Source: Diphasiastrum complanatum (lineage: Eukaryota; Streptophyta; Lycopodiopsida; Lycopodiales; Lycopodiaceae). Taken from it: a stretch of 64,000 nucleotides of DNA. A program made the position numbers and the translations under genes. Below the pieces are notes generated by a model, which did not search any database, was not told the origin of the DNA, and was given only the letters and a program-made list of their open reading frames with translations. Location of the stretch: contig MU831898.1 in NCBI GenBank assembly GCA_029204225.1, positions 33,705 through 97,704 of the forward strand, read 5' to 3'. How positions within the stretch are numbered: the first letter of the stretch is position 1; the number at the start of each line of letters is the position of its first letter. This document shows, in pieces, positions 44,463 to 57,049 of the stretch.

Positions 44463-45020
44463 TTGCGGAGTACTCAATCTTTGCCTACCTTAAAGAGCCA
44501 AGATGGAAAAGTATCAAGATCAGGCTGGGACAAGGAGAGAAATCAAGGTGTAGAAGCAACAAGGCACGGAGTGGACCATAAAGTGGGCAATCAAACGATA
44601 AATCCTTCGGCTCAGGGAGCCTTGATACCTGTGCGGAACTGAACAAATCTGGAGCTCAGGGAGCTCAACACAAAGTGCATCAAGGACAAATCAGGAGCTC
44701 AAAGGAGTTCCAAAGTCGAATGTCAGAAGCGACAGGGGCGAACATTTCAAAGAAAGGCCTCTGTCACCAGTTAATAAGGTTCTCGGGTTTTACGAAAGCG
44801 ATATCAAATCTACGCTTTTCCCAGACAAAGATATATTTTCAAATTATGTAATTTTTCAGTACAAAGAGCTGAGCCTCCGACTTGTGGTGTGCCAGCTTCA
44901 ATGTTAATAAAAAGTGGCCAGTAAATTGAGTATTGTGCCAAGTAGCTTAAATGTATAGTTATTTTAATTGGGAGACACCTTTACTTTAATCTGACATCTG
45001 ATGAGGACATCAGATTTTAT

Positions 45021-45034
45021 AAAGGTGGGGTGGA
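45021..45034 (+). promoter_or_regulatory. Polypurine tract of element B
   Basis: AAAGGTGGGGTGGA immediately before the 3' LTR, the expected plus-strand primer position. Confidence 0.75.
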
Positions 45035-46252
45035 TGTTGTAAAGCTACCTTTACAAGCTTTACTTCCGGCGCCATCGGTGCCAGCTATGTCCCCGGCGCC
45101 AGCAGCGCCCCTGCTGCTCCCAGCGCCACTGTGACCAGAATTCAGCTGGCGCCAAGTTCCTATGGCTGAAAATCTTTGATCGGTTCTAGCGGAGTCCAAA
45201 GAGCTCAGATCGTTGTGCAATCACCTCACACGATCTAGGCATGATTAAAGGAAGCCTGGGGATCAATAAAATCTAGAGAGAGAAAATGACTTTGTAGAAA
45301 GAGAAAATCCTAGAGAGAGAAAAATGTGCTTTATCAGCTTGGGTAGAGTGCTTGGTATGAGGGGGGGGTGCCGAATCACACCAATACTATAGGGGAGTGC
45401 GGGTTGCGACTCAGGGCGAGCTCCAACCAAGTCTAGCCTCCCTTGCTGGAATGTTGTCATGGCTCTCGCCTTGGCATGCTAGCGCCCCGGAGACTAGGGT
45501 CGGTCACACACTTGAAATGTAACCTTCTCAGATTTATCAATAAAGTGGGATTTTCCTCAAACTGACTCTGATTACCTTCTGGGTTTCAATGTTCGGTAAA
45601 AGCGCCATTTGTAAGGCCGCTTTCAAAATTTTTAACTTGGCACATAGCTGAGGGTCGTATCCCGGGACGCCAACAGTATGCCGTCGGGACCATTCGGTCC
45701 GTGGTGCCAGCGGTATGCTGTCGAGACTATTTGGTCCAGGAACTGGTTGTTTCCATATCTGTCGCGGCTTGTGGTTCTGAGTGTTCCTTGCATGAACGTG
45801 AATGGGTTAAGCTCTTGGGGAACGGGCTCTAACCTGTCGGCTGAGTTGGATGGCTTGCTTGGGTGGATGTTACCTGTTTATGGCTGTCCAGTCTGGCGTG
45901 GCGCCAGGTTGGCTTCTAGCGTTCGTGACAAAGCTTTCAGTTGGTTAAGTCTGATGTAAGTCAGACCGCTTGCTTGGAATGGATGTTACTCGTTTGTAAC
46001 AAAGCTTCGAGTTGGTTAAGTTTGATGTATGTCGGGCGGCTTGCTTGGAGGGAAGTCACCCACATCGGGACCCCCAATCTGGCATGGCGCCAGGTTGGAT
46101 CTCAATGTTGGTTTTCGGAACTTCAAGTTGGTTAAGTCTGATCGTTGTTGGCGAGTTGGTTGCTTGTATGTCAAGTGAGTTTGGATGGCAAGGGTTGAAG
46201 GCTGGGAAGCTAAGTCGTGGTTCCCGGCTCCCTTTGGGATGCCTGCGCTACA
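45035..46252 (+). repeat. 3' LTR of element B
   Basis: Matches 41198-42441 apart from scattered substitutions and a 26-bp gap near 45123. Confidence 0.92.
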
Positions 46253-46785
46253 TTGCCCCCAAGCTATGGATCAATCACAAAGAGGAGTATGACATCACAC
46301 CAGCAACATCTAGCCACCGGTCATGCTATCAAACGTACACTAGTGAGAGCCCAGCAGGAATACTTATATCCTCCAAGGCCCATGCACCACTAATAGTGCA
46401 CTGTGACACCTCACTGGACACCTCTGCAGCCTATCTGGGCCACGTCATCCAGTTCCTCAATGACTCACTGATAGACCCATACAAATCCACCATCAAGTGT
46501 TTAGGCCTACAATTATGACCATGTACACATAAGGGCCCCAATTCCCTTATAGTCACAATTAACTTACGGGTTGTTGGTCTATCGGTCCCTAGCGTGGACA
46601 CGCTACCCGAGACCAGTCATGGGCATGACATGCTTCCCCCCTTAGTCAAGTTTTGTCCTCATAACTCAAAACTGAGAAAGTTCCTCCTTAAGCTTCCTTC
46701 CTGTTCCAAGGAATCGTCATCGTTCGTACATCCCTTCCATCGAACCAGATGCTTGGTACCTAGACACTTTTTGAAATAATCCTTA
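46253..46785 (-). mobile_element. Family A gypsy LTR, second part, with adjoining internal end
   Basis: 46253-46630 is the reverse complement of the front of the 7407 LTR, ending at GGGCATGACA (read in reverse, TGTCATGCCC). Then CTTCCCCCCTTAG is the complement of its polypurine tract, and 46650-46765 encodes KHLVRWKGCTNDDDS and LRRNFLSFEL before a stop on the minus strand. Nothing further of gag-pol remains. Confidence 0.85.
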
Positions 46786-46899
46786 AAAAAAACCATGATT
46801 TTGGCCTGAAACTAGGACTATTAAAAAATACCGAAAAAGACTACTCTTTTATAGTTCAAAGTTCCAAAACAAATGTCATCGTGTTGTGACTCACAATGA

Positions 46900-47212
46900 A
46901 TTTTTAAGAAAGTGCATGCCACTTTATTTCTTGTTAAATACAAAGACCATACAAGTATTTCTTAATCATTATTAATTTCTAATATATATTACGATATACA
47001 AGTTTAACATTTTGATATTGATTATTGTGCCTCCCAAAATTTGGATCAATTGAAATATTAATGAAAAAGGATAAATGACTTACAAGGATTTGTATAAAAA
47101 TTCAAGGGGGTTGGGGGAAGTCGACCTCCGAGGGCATTCCGCCCAAGAAAGGTGTCATCCCGAGGGCAGAAGCCCTTACTCGGGTGGAATGTCCGAAGGT
47201 GTAGTCCTTGAC
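46900..47212 (+). repeat. Duplication block Y, copy 2
   Basis: Matches 24905-24990 and 25335-25512. In this copy it precedes block X instead of following it. Confidence 0.65.
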
Positions 47213-47638
47213 GAACAAGGCTAGAATGGCATGCACTTTGTTAGCACTATATTTTTAACACAAGGCTAGAATAGCATGCACCTTGTAAGTACTTTACTAT
47301 GGGTCAAGCCAAGAGTATATTAGATTGATTAATTTAAACATAAATATCTAGAAAAAAACATTTTGCTACTAATATTATATGTAAAAGTAGAAAAAATCAA
47401 TATTTAATAAACTCGGTGTATAAGAAAGAAGACTAGTTCGATTAGTTTAAGTTTATAAACATAATATATCTAGACATTGAAAGCATTTTACTACTAATAT
47501 ATGTAAACTTCAAAAAAATCAATATTTAATAAACTCAGTGTATAAGAAAGAAGACTAGTTGCTACTATATTATGGAAAAAAGTCAAAATTTAAATATTTG
47601 ATATGTTGAATAAAGGGCTCGAGCTGACATTGGTTGCC
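47213..47638 (+). repeat. Duplication block X, copy 2
   Basis: Matches 24250-24672 and joins the main duplicated segment almost directly. Confidence 0.75.
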
Positions 47639-48164
47639 TAAAACATATTATTTTTTAAATTTTAAATTTACCCTAATTTTTAATATATGGATCTTCACAA
47701 GTTTCAAAAAAACATGGAGGCGCACGATTCCGCACAGGGAAGTGTCTCTCTCTTCTTAAAAAAGATAAAAATGAGATTACGTTTTCTTGAAATAAATTTT
47801 TTGAGCCTTCTTCATATAAAATCTGTAGGCTTTTAGCTCATCAATTGCTAACAAGCCTACAGCAATTCTTTTTAATAGATTTAATGCTAGGTTGACAAAA
47901 AGCTTCATGCAATCAATGCTAGTCAACATGTAAGTTTTGGATACCTAATAAAAATTTATTGGTAATTGAATGATTTAGATGAGTGTCATTGAAGTGGGTT
48001 CACACCCTAGTGGTCCTCTCTAGTGAGAGTGGTTTGGGCTTACACCCTCTCCTTAAATGCTATAATTTAGTCCACCATTGTCACTGCACTGCTGAATAGA
48101 GTGAGAATAGAGTGATAATTAATTCAATTATTCCTTGGTAAGTGAAGTATTTGTGGGTAGCTTA

Positions 48165-48184
48165 TCTCTCTCTCTCTCTCTCTC
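48165..48184. repeat. (CT)n microsatellite upstream of germin-like gene 2
   Basis: 20 bp, at the position paralogous to 26045-26090. Confidence 0.9.
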
Positions 48185-48423
48185 TTATTCTGATTCTCAT
48201 GTGAGACTAGATCCAAATACGTCCGTCTTTCGACACGGCTCTCGGTACAAGAGTGTTCTGCTGGAGTAGTCTCAATACTGCACTCAATCTGTGGTTGTAT
48301 ACATAAGGTAGCTCTTTGCATTCTTATCACAATTCACAGCAACAACAACAAGGGTCAAAGAAATAAGGTTTCCAGGCAAGGTTGTCTTCATAGAATAAGC
48401 AGCTGCTGCTACGTCGACTAATA

Positions 48424-49095
48424 ATGCTGGCCGCCATGGCGCATGAGTCTCTGAGTGTGGCTATTAGTGTCTTGTTGTTTTTGACAGCACTCAGTGGCTG
48501 CGCACTTGCAACTGACGAGGACCCATTACAAGACTTCTGTGTCGCAGATCTTAACTCCCACCTGCACGTCAATGGATTCGCTTGCAAAGATCCCTCATCT
48601 GTCAACGCAGATGATTTCACCTTCACAGGTTTTCGCACCACACGCAACGCTGCCAACACTGTCCTCGGATTCGTCCCAACAGTTGCCTTTGTGCAGCAAA
48701 TGCCCGGTCTCAACACTCTGGGGCTTTCTATCGTGAGGGCAGACTTTGCTCCTGATGGCATCACCCCTCTTCATGTCCACCCTCGCGCATCTGAGCTAGT
48801 TTTCGTGATGCAAGGGAAGGTTGAAGCGGGTTTTGTGTCATCGAACAATACACTTTTCTCAAAGAAACTTGAGCAAGGAGATGTTTTTATCAATCCTAGA
48901 GGACTGGTTCACTACCAGCATAACATCGGAGGAACTCCCGCTGTGATTTTGGCGATATTTAACAGCCAGAATCCTGATGTTGAGGCACTTCAGAACACGT
49001 TGTTTGGCTCTGGAGTCCCCGATACTGTGCTTCAGAAGACCTTTCAGCTGGATGAGGGTATAATTTATCAATTGAAGAAGAAATTCACGCCATGA
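48424..49095 (+). CDS. Germin-like protein 2 (cupin, secreted)
   Basis: An intact, intronless frame of 223 codons; the ATG at 48436 in GCCGCCATGG is the likelier start (219 residues). It keeps the signal peptide, Cys39/Cys54, metal ligands His117, His119, Glu124 and His163, and the motifs LHVHPRASELVFVMQG and GDVFINPRGLVHYQHN. It differs from gene 1 at residues 15 (Arg to Ser), 23 (Phe to Leu), 26 (Tyr to Cys), 89 (Leu to Phe), 91 (Pro to Gln), 114 (Ser to Thr), 133 (Phe to Val) and 215 (His to Tyr). Three changes are in the signal peptide and none touches a metal ligand. The upstream 230 bp and the 3' flank are almost identical to gene 1, so basal regulation is likely shared, whereas more distant upstream blocks are rearranged. 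Confidence 0.97.
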   Translation: MLAAMAHESLSVAISVLLFLTALSGCALATDEDPLQDFCVADLNSHLHVNGFACKDPSSVNADDFTFTGFRTTRNAANTVLGFVPTVAFVQQMPGLNTLGLSIVRADFAPDGITPLHVHPRASELVFVMQGKVEAGFVSSNNTLFSKKLEQGDVFINPRGLVHYQHNIGGTPAVILAIFNSQNPDVEALQNTLFGSGVPDTVLQKTFQLDEGIIYQLKKKFTP

Positions 49096-50054
49096 GATGA
49101 GTGTGTCGTGTTAAGGATAATAATGTATGCCTTCACACCTGGTTTGGGTCCTGAAACGACGTGTTATTTCATAACGTCATCCTCTCTTCTATGTAATGGG
49201 CAGTTCGCCATTCTCTCGTTAATCAATTGATAAAAGAATGTAGTTAATGTTGCTCTCTCTCTCTCTCCGCTATGCTATCTTTCTCTTCTGTCCGCTGCTA
49301 CATGAGTTCTCTGAAATACATCGTGTCCTACGTAGTGCCCGCTCCAGCACACAAGATAGGACGAGTGTGATTCCAATTACAGAGTGCAAGTTAATTCATA
49401 GAATTTGCTTGGTGATATAATATCAGAGTACTCGGAATATCATCAAGAATCAATCAGTTTGTGACTTTACGTTTTTTGACCTGTAGTCTAGTGTTGTGCA
49501 TCATCTTACTAAACTTTGTTGGTTTGAACGTCACAATCGGCTCAATAAGCTTACATTATATGCAATACCTGTTACTCTTTGAAGTGAAGCCTTCGTAAAT
49601 ATAGACTAGCTTTATTGCCAGCTCGCATACCTAAGTCCCTGCTACACGCAAGCCTATCTTGACTCTGGCTTCCGAGAAATAAAGCACTTGTAGTCTTGTG
49701 ACATATTTCTATTACCTTGTTGCTTATGAAGCGGTGACGAATTATTCCTGATGTGCTTGGTTCCTTTGTGGAACACGCCTTTCTTAAATGAAGTCAGAAG
49801 CAGTATCTGTATGCTATATTGTAGTTGCACGAGGAACACTCTTCTGGAGCTCCTGAACAAATTCTTTGAAGTTTGAACTGAAGTTTGCAATTTCTGAGAT
49901 GGGTTCTGCGTGATGTTCAGCTGACACTAATTTTTGCACTTTATGCAATATGACACTGTCTAAGGGGTCTCTTGTTAGGACAACATTATTTGCCAGGATA
50001 GACGACTTCTTCGTAGTTTTTGAAGTTTAAGTGTTGAATGGTTCAATGGGGCAA

Positions 50055-50370
50055 TATGCTACAGATTTGAGATCAATATATTCCCATGCTTTCTTATGCA
50101 TTTGATATGAACAAAGTTTCAAGCTTTCAGAAGACTGTTATTGTACATCCAGTGCATAATATCACTAACACCCTGCTACGGATTTGATATCAATATATTC
50201 CCATCATTCTTGTGCATTTGATATGATCAAATTTTCAAACTTTCAGAAGACTGTTATTGTATATCCACAGTGCATAATATCACTAACACCCTGCTACAGA
50301 TTTGAGATCAATATATTCCCATGATTCTTGTGCATTTGATATGAACAAAGTTTCAAACTTTCAGAAGACT
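50055..50370 (+). repeat. 117-bp tandem repeat, copy 2
   Basis: ATCAATATATTCCC at 50072, 50189 and 50307; the paralogue of the array at 27942-28275. Confidence 0.88.
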
Positions 50371-50799
50371 ATTTTGGCCAAATCACATTTATAAATGTAC
50401 ATGGAGTGGATTTTGCATAGCACTCCCAAAACTAAAGATAGATAACACTACAACATTCTTGAAGGTTTTTCGAGCCTATTACCGAGGCTTTTATGAAGAA
50501 TTTTTTTTTTTAAAAAAGTTTTCAAACCTCGGTATACACCATGAAGTATACCTCGGAAACAGATCCTCGATAATCACGGCTTCTTCATCTCATTTTTGCT
50601 TTGTTTATAGCATGTATGAACCAAGGGACCTTGGTTAATCTCTCTAAAAAGACTATTGGTGACATGCCTTTTTCGAGGGATATACCTTCCCTCTTAACAA
50701 GGCACCCTATTCCGAGGTTTATTCCATCCAACCCCAGGAGTCTTTTGCACCACTTCTTATGAAGTTGGTAAGCAAAATCATTTGTTCATAATTAATAAA

Positions 50800-51489
50800 T
50801 AAATAAAATGCAAACATGTGAATTACATTCCATGCAATTGCTCCAAATGAGTGGCTTCTCTGATTCTTGATTGCTTTCAACCTAATGTTCAGTATTATGG
50901 ATTTTCTCCATAGACATAATTGGAAAACATTTTTTTGACATATTTTTTACTATTATTCATTGTTTTAGCTTGAAACTACTGTATGTGAATGATTTTCAAG
51001 ATTGTACTTGTTTTTTTTAGTCAATATGACAAGTTCTAATGATTGCATGCTAGTTGTATGGCCAATATCGAATTGAAATAATATTTTGGTCAAAATCAAT
51101 GGCTAGAATTGATTGTAAGAATCAATATTGAGCATAATCAAAACCTTGGGCACTTGCATGTAGGTGAATTATAGTAGGTAGTGTTTGATTGCACTTGCAC
51201 ATGGATTTGGTCAAAACATGCCAAAAAAGTTGAAAATTGGTACAAAAACTCTCTATACTGAATCTGAAACCTCTGAACCTATATACAAGAAGGGGCATTT
51301 TTTGCATATGAGTGCTACAAGAAGAATAATGCTCAAACCAAAATCACCAAGGGAGATGAAGGATATGGTTTTTGGTTGTATATCATGACACGTGGCAACC
51401 ATGTAGGTTCATGAGTCACCGGTCAAGTCTACAGGTCCAGTCATTGTCCAGTCTCAAGTTTAGGGTTGGGACCCAAGGGAGTTGGGTCC
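50800..51489. other. Non-coding flank, possibly part of the copia 4 LTR at its right end
   Basis: No gene. The last 80 bp (51410-51489, TCAAGTCTACAGGTCCAGTC...) abut the inverted gag segment and could be the 5' LTR remainder of copia 4. Confidence 0.35.
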
Positions 51490-51786
51490 CTAACATTCCC
51501 TCTTCCTTAGCACATCCCATGCCTGTCTGGGTGTAACAGCATCACAAATGTGGGTAATGATGTGATCCTTCACTGACAAGTTAATGAAGGTCAAAGCCTT
51601 CCTCATCTTTTTGTCGAACACTTTGATATCCGCTTCATTTGGCAGCCTTCTCTCATTACCTGTGATGACTTCCCACACGTCTTTCTCCATCAGTATGTTT
51701 TTCAATTTGAATTTCCACACTGCATAGTTAGAAATCTCGTCCAATTTGCTACTTTCACTCAAAATGGACTCTCCCATGTTTGCCAT
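51490..51786 (-). pseudogene. Copia gag N-terminal half, inverted (copia 4)
   Basis: Opens MANMGESILSESSKLDEISN, then YAVWKFKLKNILMEKDVWEV and KALTFINLSVKDHIITHI to AWDVLRKREC and a stop. This is the gag N-terminal (DUF4219/UBN2) pattern, broken off in mid-domain. The missing C-terminal half begins on the opposite strand at about 53200 and fits directly after AWDVLRK, so the two look like one gag separated by an inversion. Confidence 0.8.
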
Positions 51787-51789
51787 CGC

Positions 51790-53195
51790 AAAATTGCTTA
51801 AGACTTCTGCCTTAGGCTAAAAACAGTATGTCGAGGCCAACAGTGATGCCAAAAGTTGAAAATAGTGACCTGCACTTTTTCCCTTACCAGGCCACTTGCC
51901 GCTTTTCCACCAATTTGAAAGACAAATCGGCATTGCCTTCCGAAATGCACTCAGTCGTCAACTCCCAACAACGTGCCCAGTGGAATGGTGAAATCACTTC
52001 TGGCGTACTCCGAACACTTTCTCCACTGCAATTACTTTGTTTTGATGTACCGTACTTGCAGGTACAGTCCGGGTGCCCTTCGTTTGGAGGTTATAGCCTT
52101 TCGTTTGGGTCAAAACGGACAAAGGACCCAAAAATAGGGACTTTTCTAGTTTTTGAACTATTTCTTCACCTTGAAGAAACTTTACTCTTCACTTGTGAAG
52201 GGATTCAACTCCAATTTTGGTATGGAAATTTTTAATGAAGTTGAAGGCCAAAATGCACTTCACTTCTTCAGGGCCCTCTTCAACAAGCCTTCAGACTCCA
52301 TCCAGTGGTTGAATCTGATCCAATTGTGGATATCCCTTCTAGGTAGCACAATCTGAGCCGTCGATCTTGTAACTTCTCTACAACAGATCTGAGCACTTCT
52401 GTGCACCAAGAGTCTTGTAGACGCTGTCCACTTCGAAACACTATGGTTTCACTTTGGTTGCACGCGTGAACAGTTCGCGACCTCCCTGTCTACGGCCGCG
52501 CCTCCCCACACTCGTTTTTGATTGATCTAACTCGCCTATGGATCGATTTGAGCACAATCTGAGGCCTGGAGCAGGGTCACCCTACTGATTCCAAATCTGT
52601 AGAGTGTTCAATCAAGAAATTCCGTGGAGAAACGGTGATTTTAGCTCAACTTGACAAAGTGGCTTTTTTTCACCTTTTACCGCATTTCTGCTAGGTTAAC
52701 TGTCTGGAGACAAATCTCTGACATAAACCTCAGAATCTCTCCATGGCTGGTTGATAATGTGATTAGCTTCCTTCATGTCCTTATGACATCCAAAACAGTG
52801 CACAAACAGTGAAGAAATCACCAGTTATGTAAAAAAATTGTAACCCCAAACCTGGTTTCAATTTTCAGCTGGCTTCAAAATTGTCAATTTTTCACCAAAT
52901 TTTTTCCTGTCTGATGTTATGCACAGGCTAATAATCCCTCTGCTGAGCTTAGCAAGCCTCTATAAACTAGAAACCGTGCACCAGTGCTTCTCTTTCCGTC
53001 TTCAACCCGCCGTAAACCCCGAACTCTTAGAAGACAGTTCTCCTGAAGCTCTCTTCAACGACGATGATGTACTGTGTACACTCCCTGTACGGCTCTGATA
53101 CCAACTTAGAATTTGCTTTGCACAGGAACACAGATCATGCTACACAGTAGCACAGACAGAAAACACTCTCCACAACAAGCTCACATAAAAAGGAG
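51790..53195 (-). other. Inverted leader of copia 4 with primer-binding site
   Basis: GGCTCTGATACCA at 53091-53103 is the reverse complement of the initiator-Met primer site. Read on the minus strand it precedes a 1.3-kb leader and then the gag start at 51786. About 90 bp beyond it (53104-53195) would be LTR end sequence. No other gene. Confidence 0.6.
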
Positions 53196-54865
53196 CAGTT
53201 CGAGACGTCAAATCTGTCAAGAATCATGTTTCTGAAGTCAAAGTTGCATAGTGTCTGCATGGAGCAAGGAGAGCACATTCAGACGTACATGACCAGAATC
53301 AAGACAATGAGAGATGAACTGCATTCTATTGGTGAGCACATACGTGATGTGGACCTAGTGCACAATGCATTGTGCGGCATTGCAGAACCCTATCAGATGT
53401 TTGTGAGCAGAATAGCATCAAGAGAAAGATTGCCAACCTTTGACAAGCTCACAAGAATCTTGATGCAGGAAGAGCAATGTCGAGAAATGGTGAAAGCTAG
53501 GCGTCAAAATGCTGACGATCAGGCACTTGCGACACGCCAAAAACAAGGCAAGGGCAAGGGCAAGGGCAAGAAGAAGTCTAAACAACAATTTGCCAAGTCT
53601 TAGAAGGACGAGGGATCTTCCAGTAAAACTAAGAAGAAAGACAAGTGCTTCCATTGTGTTAAAAAGGCCATTGGAAGAGTAAATGTCACAAATTCCTGGT
53701 GGAACAAGGCAAGGGAAAACCAAAACAAGTAGGTAACCTTGTCAATGAGGGTGAGATTGAAGACTCTAGCATCTTCATATCTGCATTGTCATCTAATCAA
53801 GATGATCAAGCATGGTATATTGACTCGGGAGCCACAAGACACATGACAGGTAACAAAAATTGATTCAATAGCTTGAAAGTGTTTAATAATGGAACATCTT
53901 TCACAAGCAAATGGTGAGATGTGCAAGATCAAGGGGATAGGCACCGTTTCAATCCAACTACCTGATGACAAAAGCAGGATGATCAGGGAGGTACTTTACG
54001 TACCAGGTTTGAAGAAAAATCTTCTTTCTGTTGGAGTCATTACTGATCAAAAGTTGAAAGTAGAATTCGCCCATGATCGTTGCTTTGTGAAGGATGTGAA
54101 CCAAAAGTTCAAAGTTATTGCAGATGGAGTAAGAGAGCTCAATACAAAATTGTACATGTTGAATGCTACAATTAAGGGGCAACATGGACTTGTATCGTCC
54201 ATTCCATCGCAAATTGAATTGTGGCATAAGAGGGTTGGTCACTTGAACTTGGAAAGCCTCAGTTTGATGAGAAAATTGGAGATGGTAACATGATTGCCTA
54301 CCATAGAAGATCACTTGAAATCGATGTGCGAATCTTGTGTATATGGGAAGCAGCATCGAGAGAAGTTCAATAAAGAGGGTGTTGCAAGAGCAAAGAACAT
54401 CCTGGATTTAATCCACACAGATTTATGCGGGCCTATGAGGACCATGTCCTTAGGTAAAGCCTTCTATTTCATGACCTTTATTGATGATATGTCATGTAAG
54501 ATGTGGATATACTTCTTGAAGAAGAAATCAGATGCATTTGATAACTTCAAGCGCTTCAAAGCATTGGTCGAAAATCAGACAGGTAGGAAGATCAAAGTCC
54601 TAAGATCAGATAGTGGAGGTGAGTACAAGTCTAATGACTTCAATGATCTTTGTGATCAATGTGGATTAAAAGACAATTTACGCAAGCTCATACTCATGCT
54701 CTCAATGGTGTAGCTGAACGCAAGAATCGTACGATTGTGGAAAGTGCCATATCTATGCTAGCTGAGATGAAACTACCAAAAGATTTTTGGTCAGAAGCAT
54801 GTAGCATGGCAGTCTATCTTCAAAATAGAAGTCCTACCTTTGCCATACCAAAGATAATACAATAA
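53196..54865 (+). pseudogene. Copia gag C-terminal half, protease and integrase (copia 4)
   Basis: Starts ETSNLSRIMFLKSKLHSV, then HIQTYMTRIKTMRDELHSIG and a lysine-rich run. A frameshift splits the zinc knuckle (KCFHCVKK / HWKSKCHKF). The protease site YIDSGATRHMTG is intact, with a stop nine codons on. Pre-integrase LWHKRVGHLNLESL follows, a TGA at 54291, then CESCVYGKQHREKF, integrase LDLIHTDLCGPM, FIDDMSCKMWIYFL and LRSDSGGEYKSNDF. A frameshift near 54675 leads to HALNGVAERKNRTIVESAIS, giving the D, D, E residues. Similarity stops at 54865; reverse transcriptase and RNase H are missing. Confidence 0.88.

Positions 54866-57049
<2,184 letters not shown>

Larger units (their letters stand above)
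41198..46252 (+). mobile_element. LTR retrotransposon B, 5.06 kb, structurally complete, apparently non-coding
   Basis: LTRs are 41198-42441 (1244 bp) and 45035-46252 (1218 bp), both beginning TGTTGTAAAGCTACC and ending GCGCTACA. A primer site TGGTATCAGAGCC lies at 42444-42456 and a purine tract AAAGGTGGGGTGGA at 45021-45034. Flanking TAGCT (left) and TTGCC (right) each differ by one base from TAGCC, the uninterrupted site in the family A LTR, consistent with an aged 5-bp target duplication. The 2.6-kb interior has no gag or pol motif, so it resembles LARD-type elements mobilised by a partner. The 3' LTR lacks about 26 bp of a GGCGCC-rich run near 41285. The LTRs are otherwise about 97% alike by eye. 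Confidence 0.92.
47661..50372 (+). repeat. Germin-like segmental duplication, copy 2
   Basis: Matches 25546-28246, including the gene, its 3' flank and the 116-bp tandem array (50055-50370). Homology continues at 50384-50795 with 29526-30044, minus part of the hairpin there and about 55 bp near 50725. Confidence 0.92.

Noticed and set aside
46012-46518. 168-codon ORF
   Set aside because: It crosses the boundary between the element B LTR and the inverted family A LTR, so it is a chance fusion.
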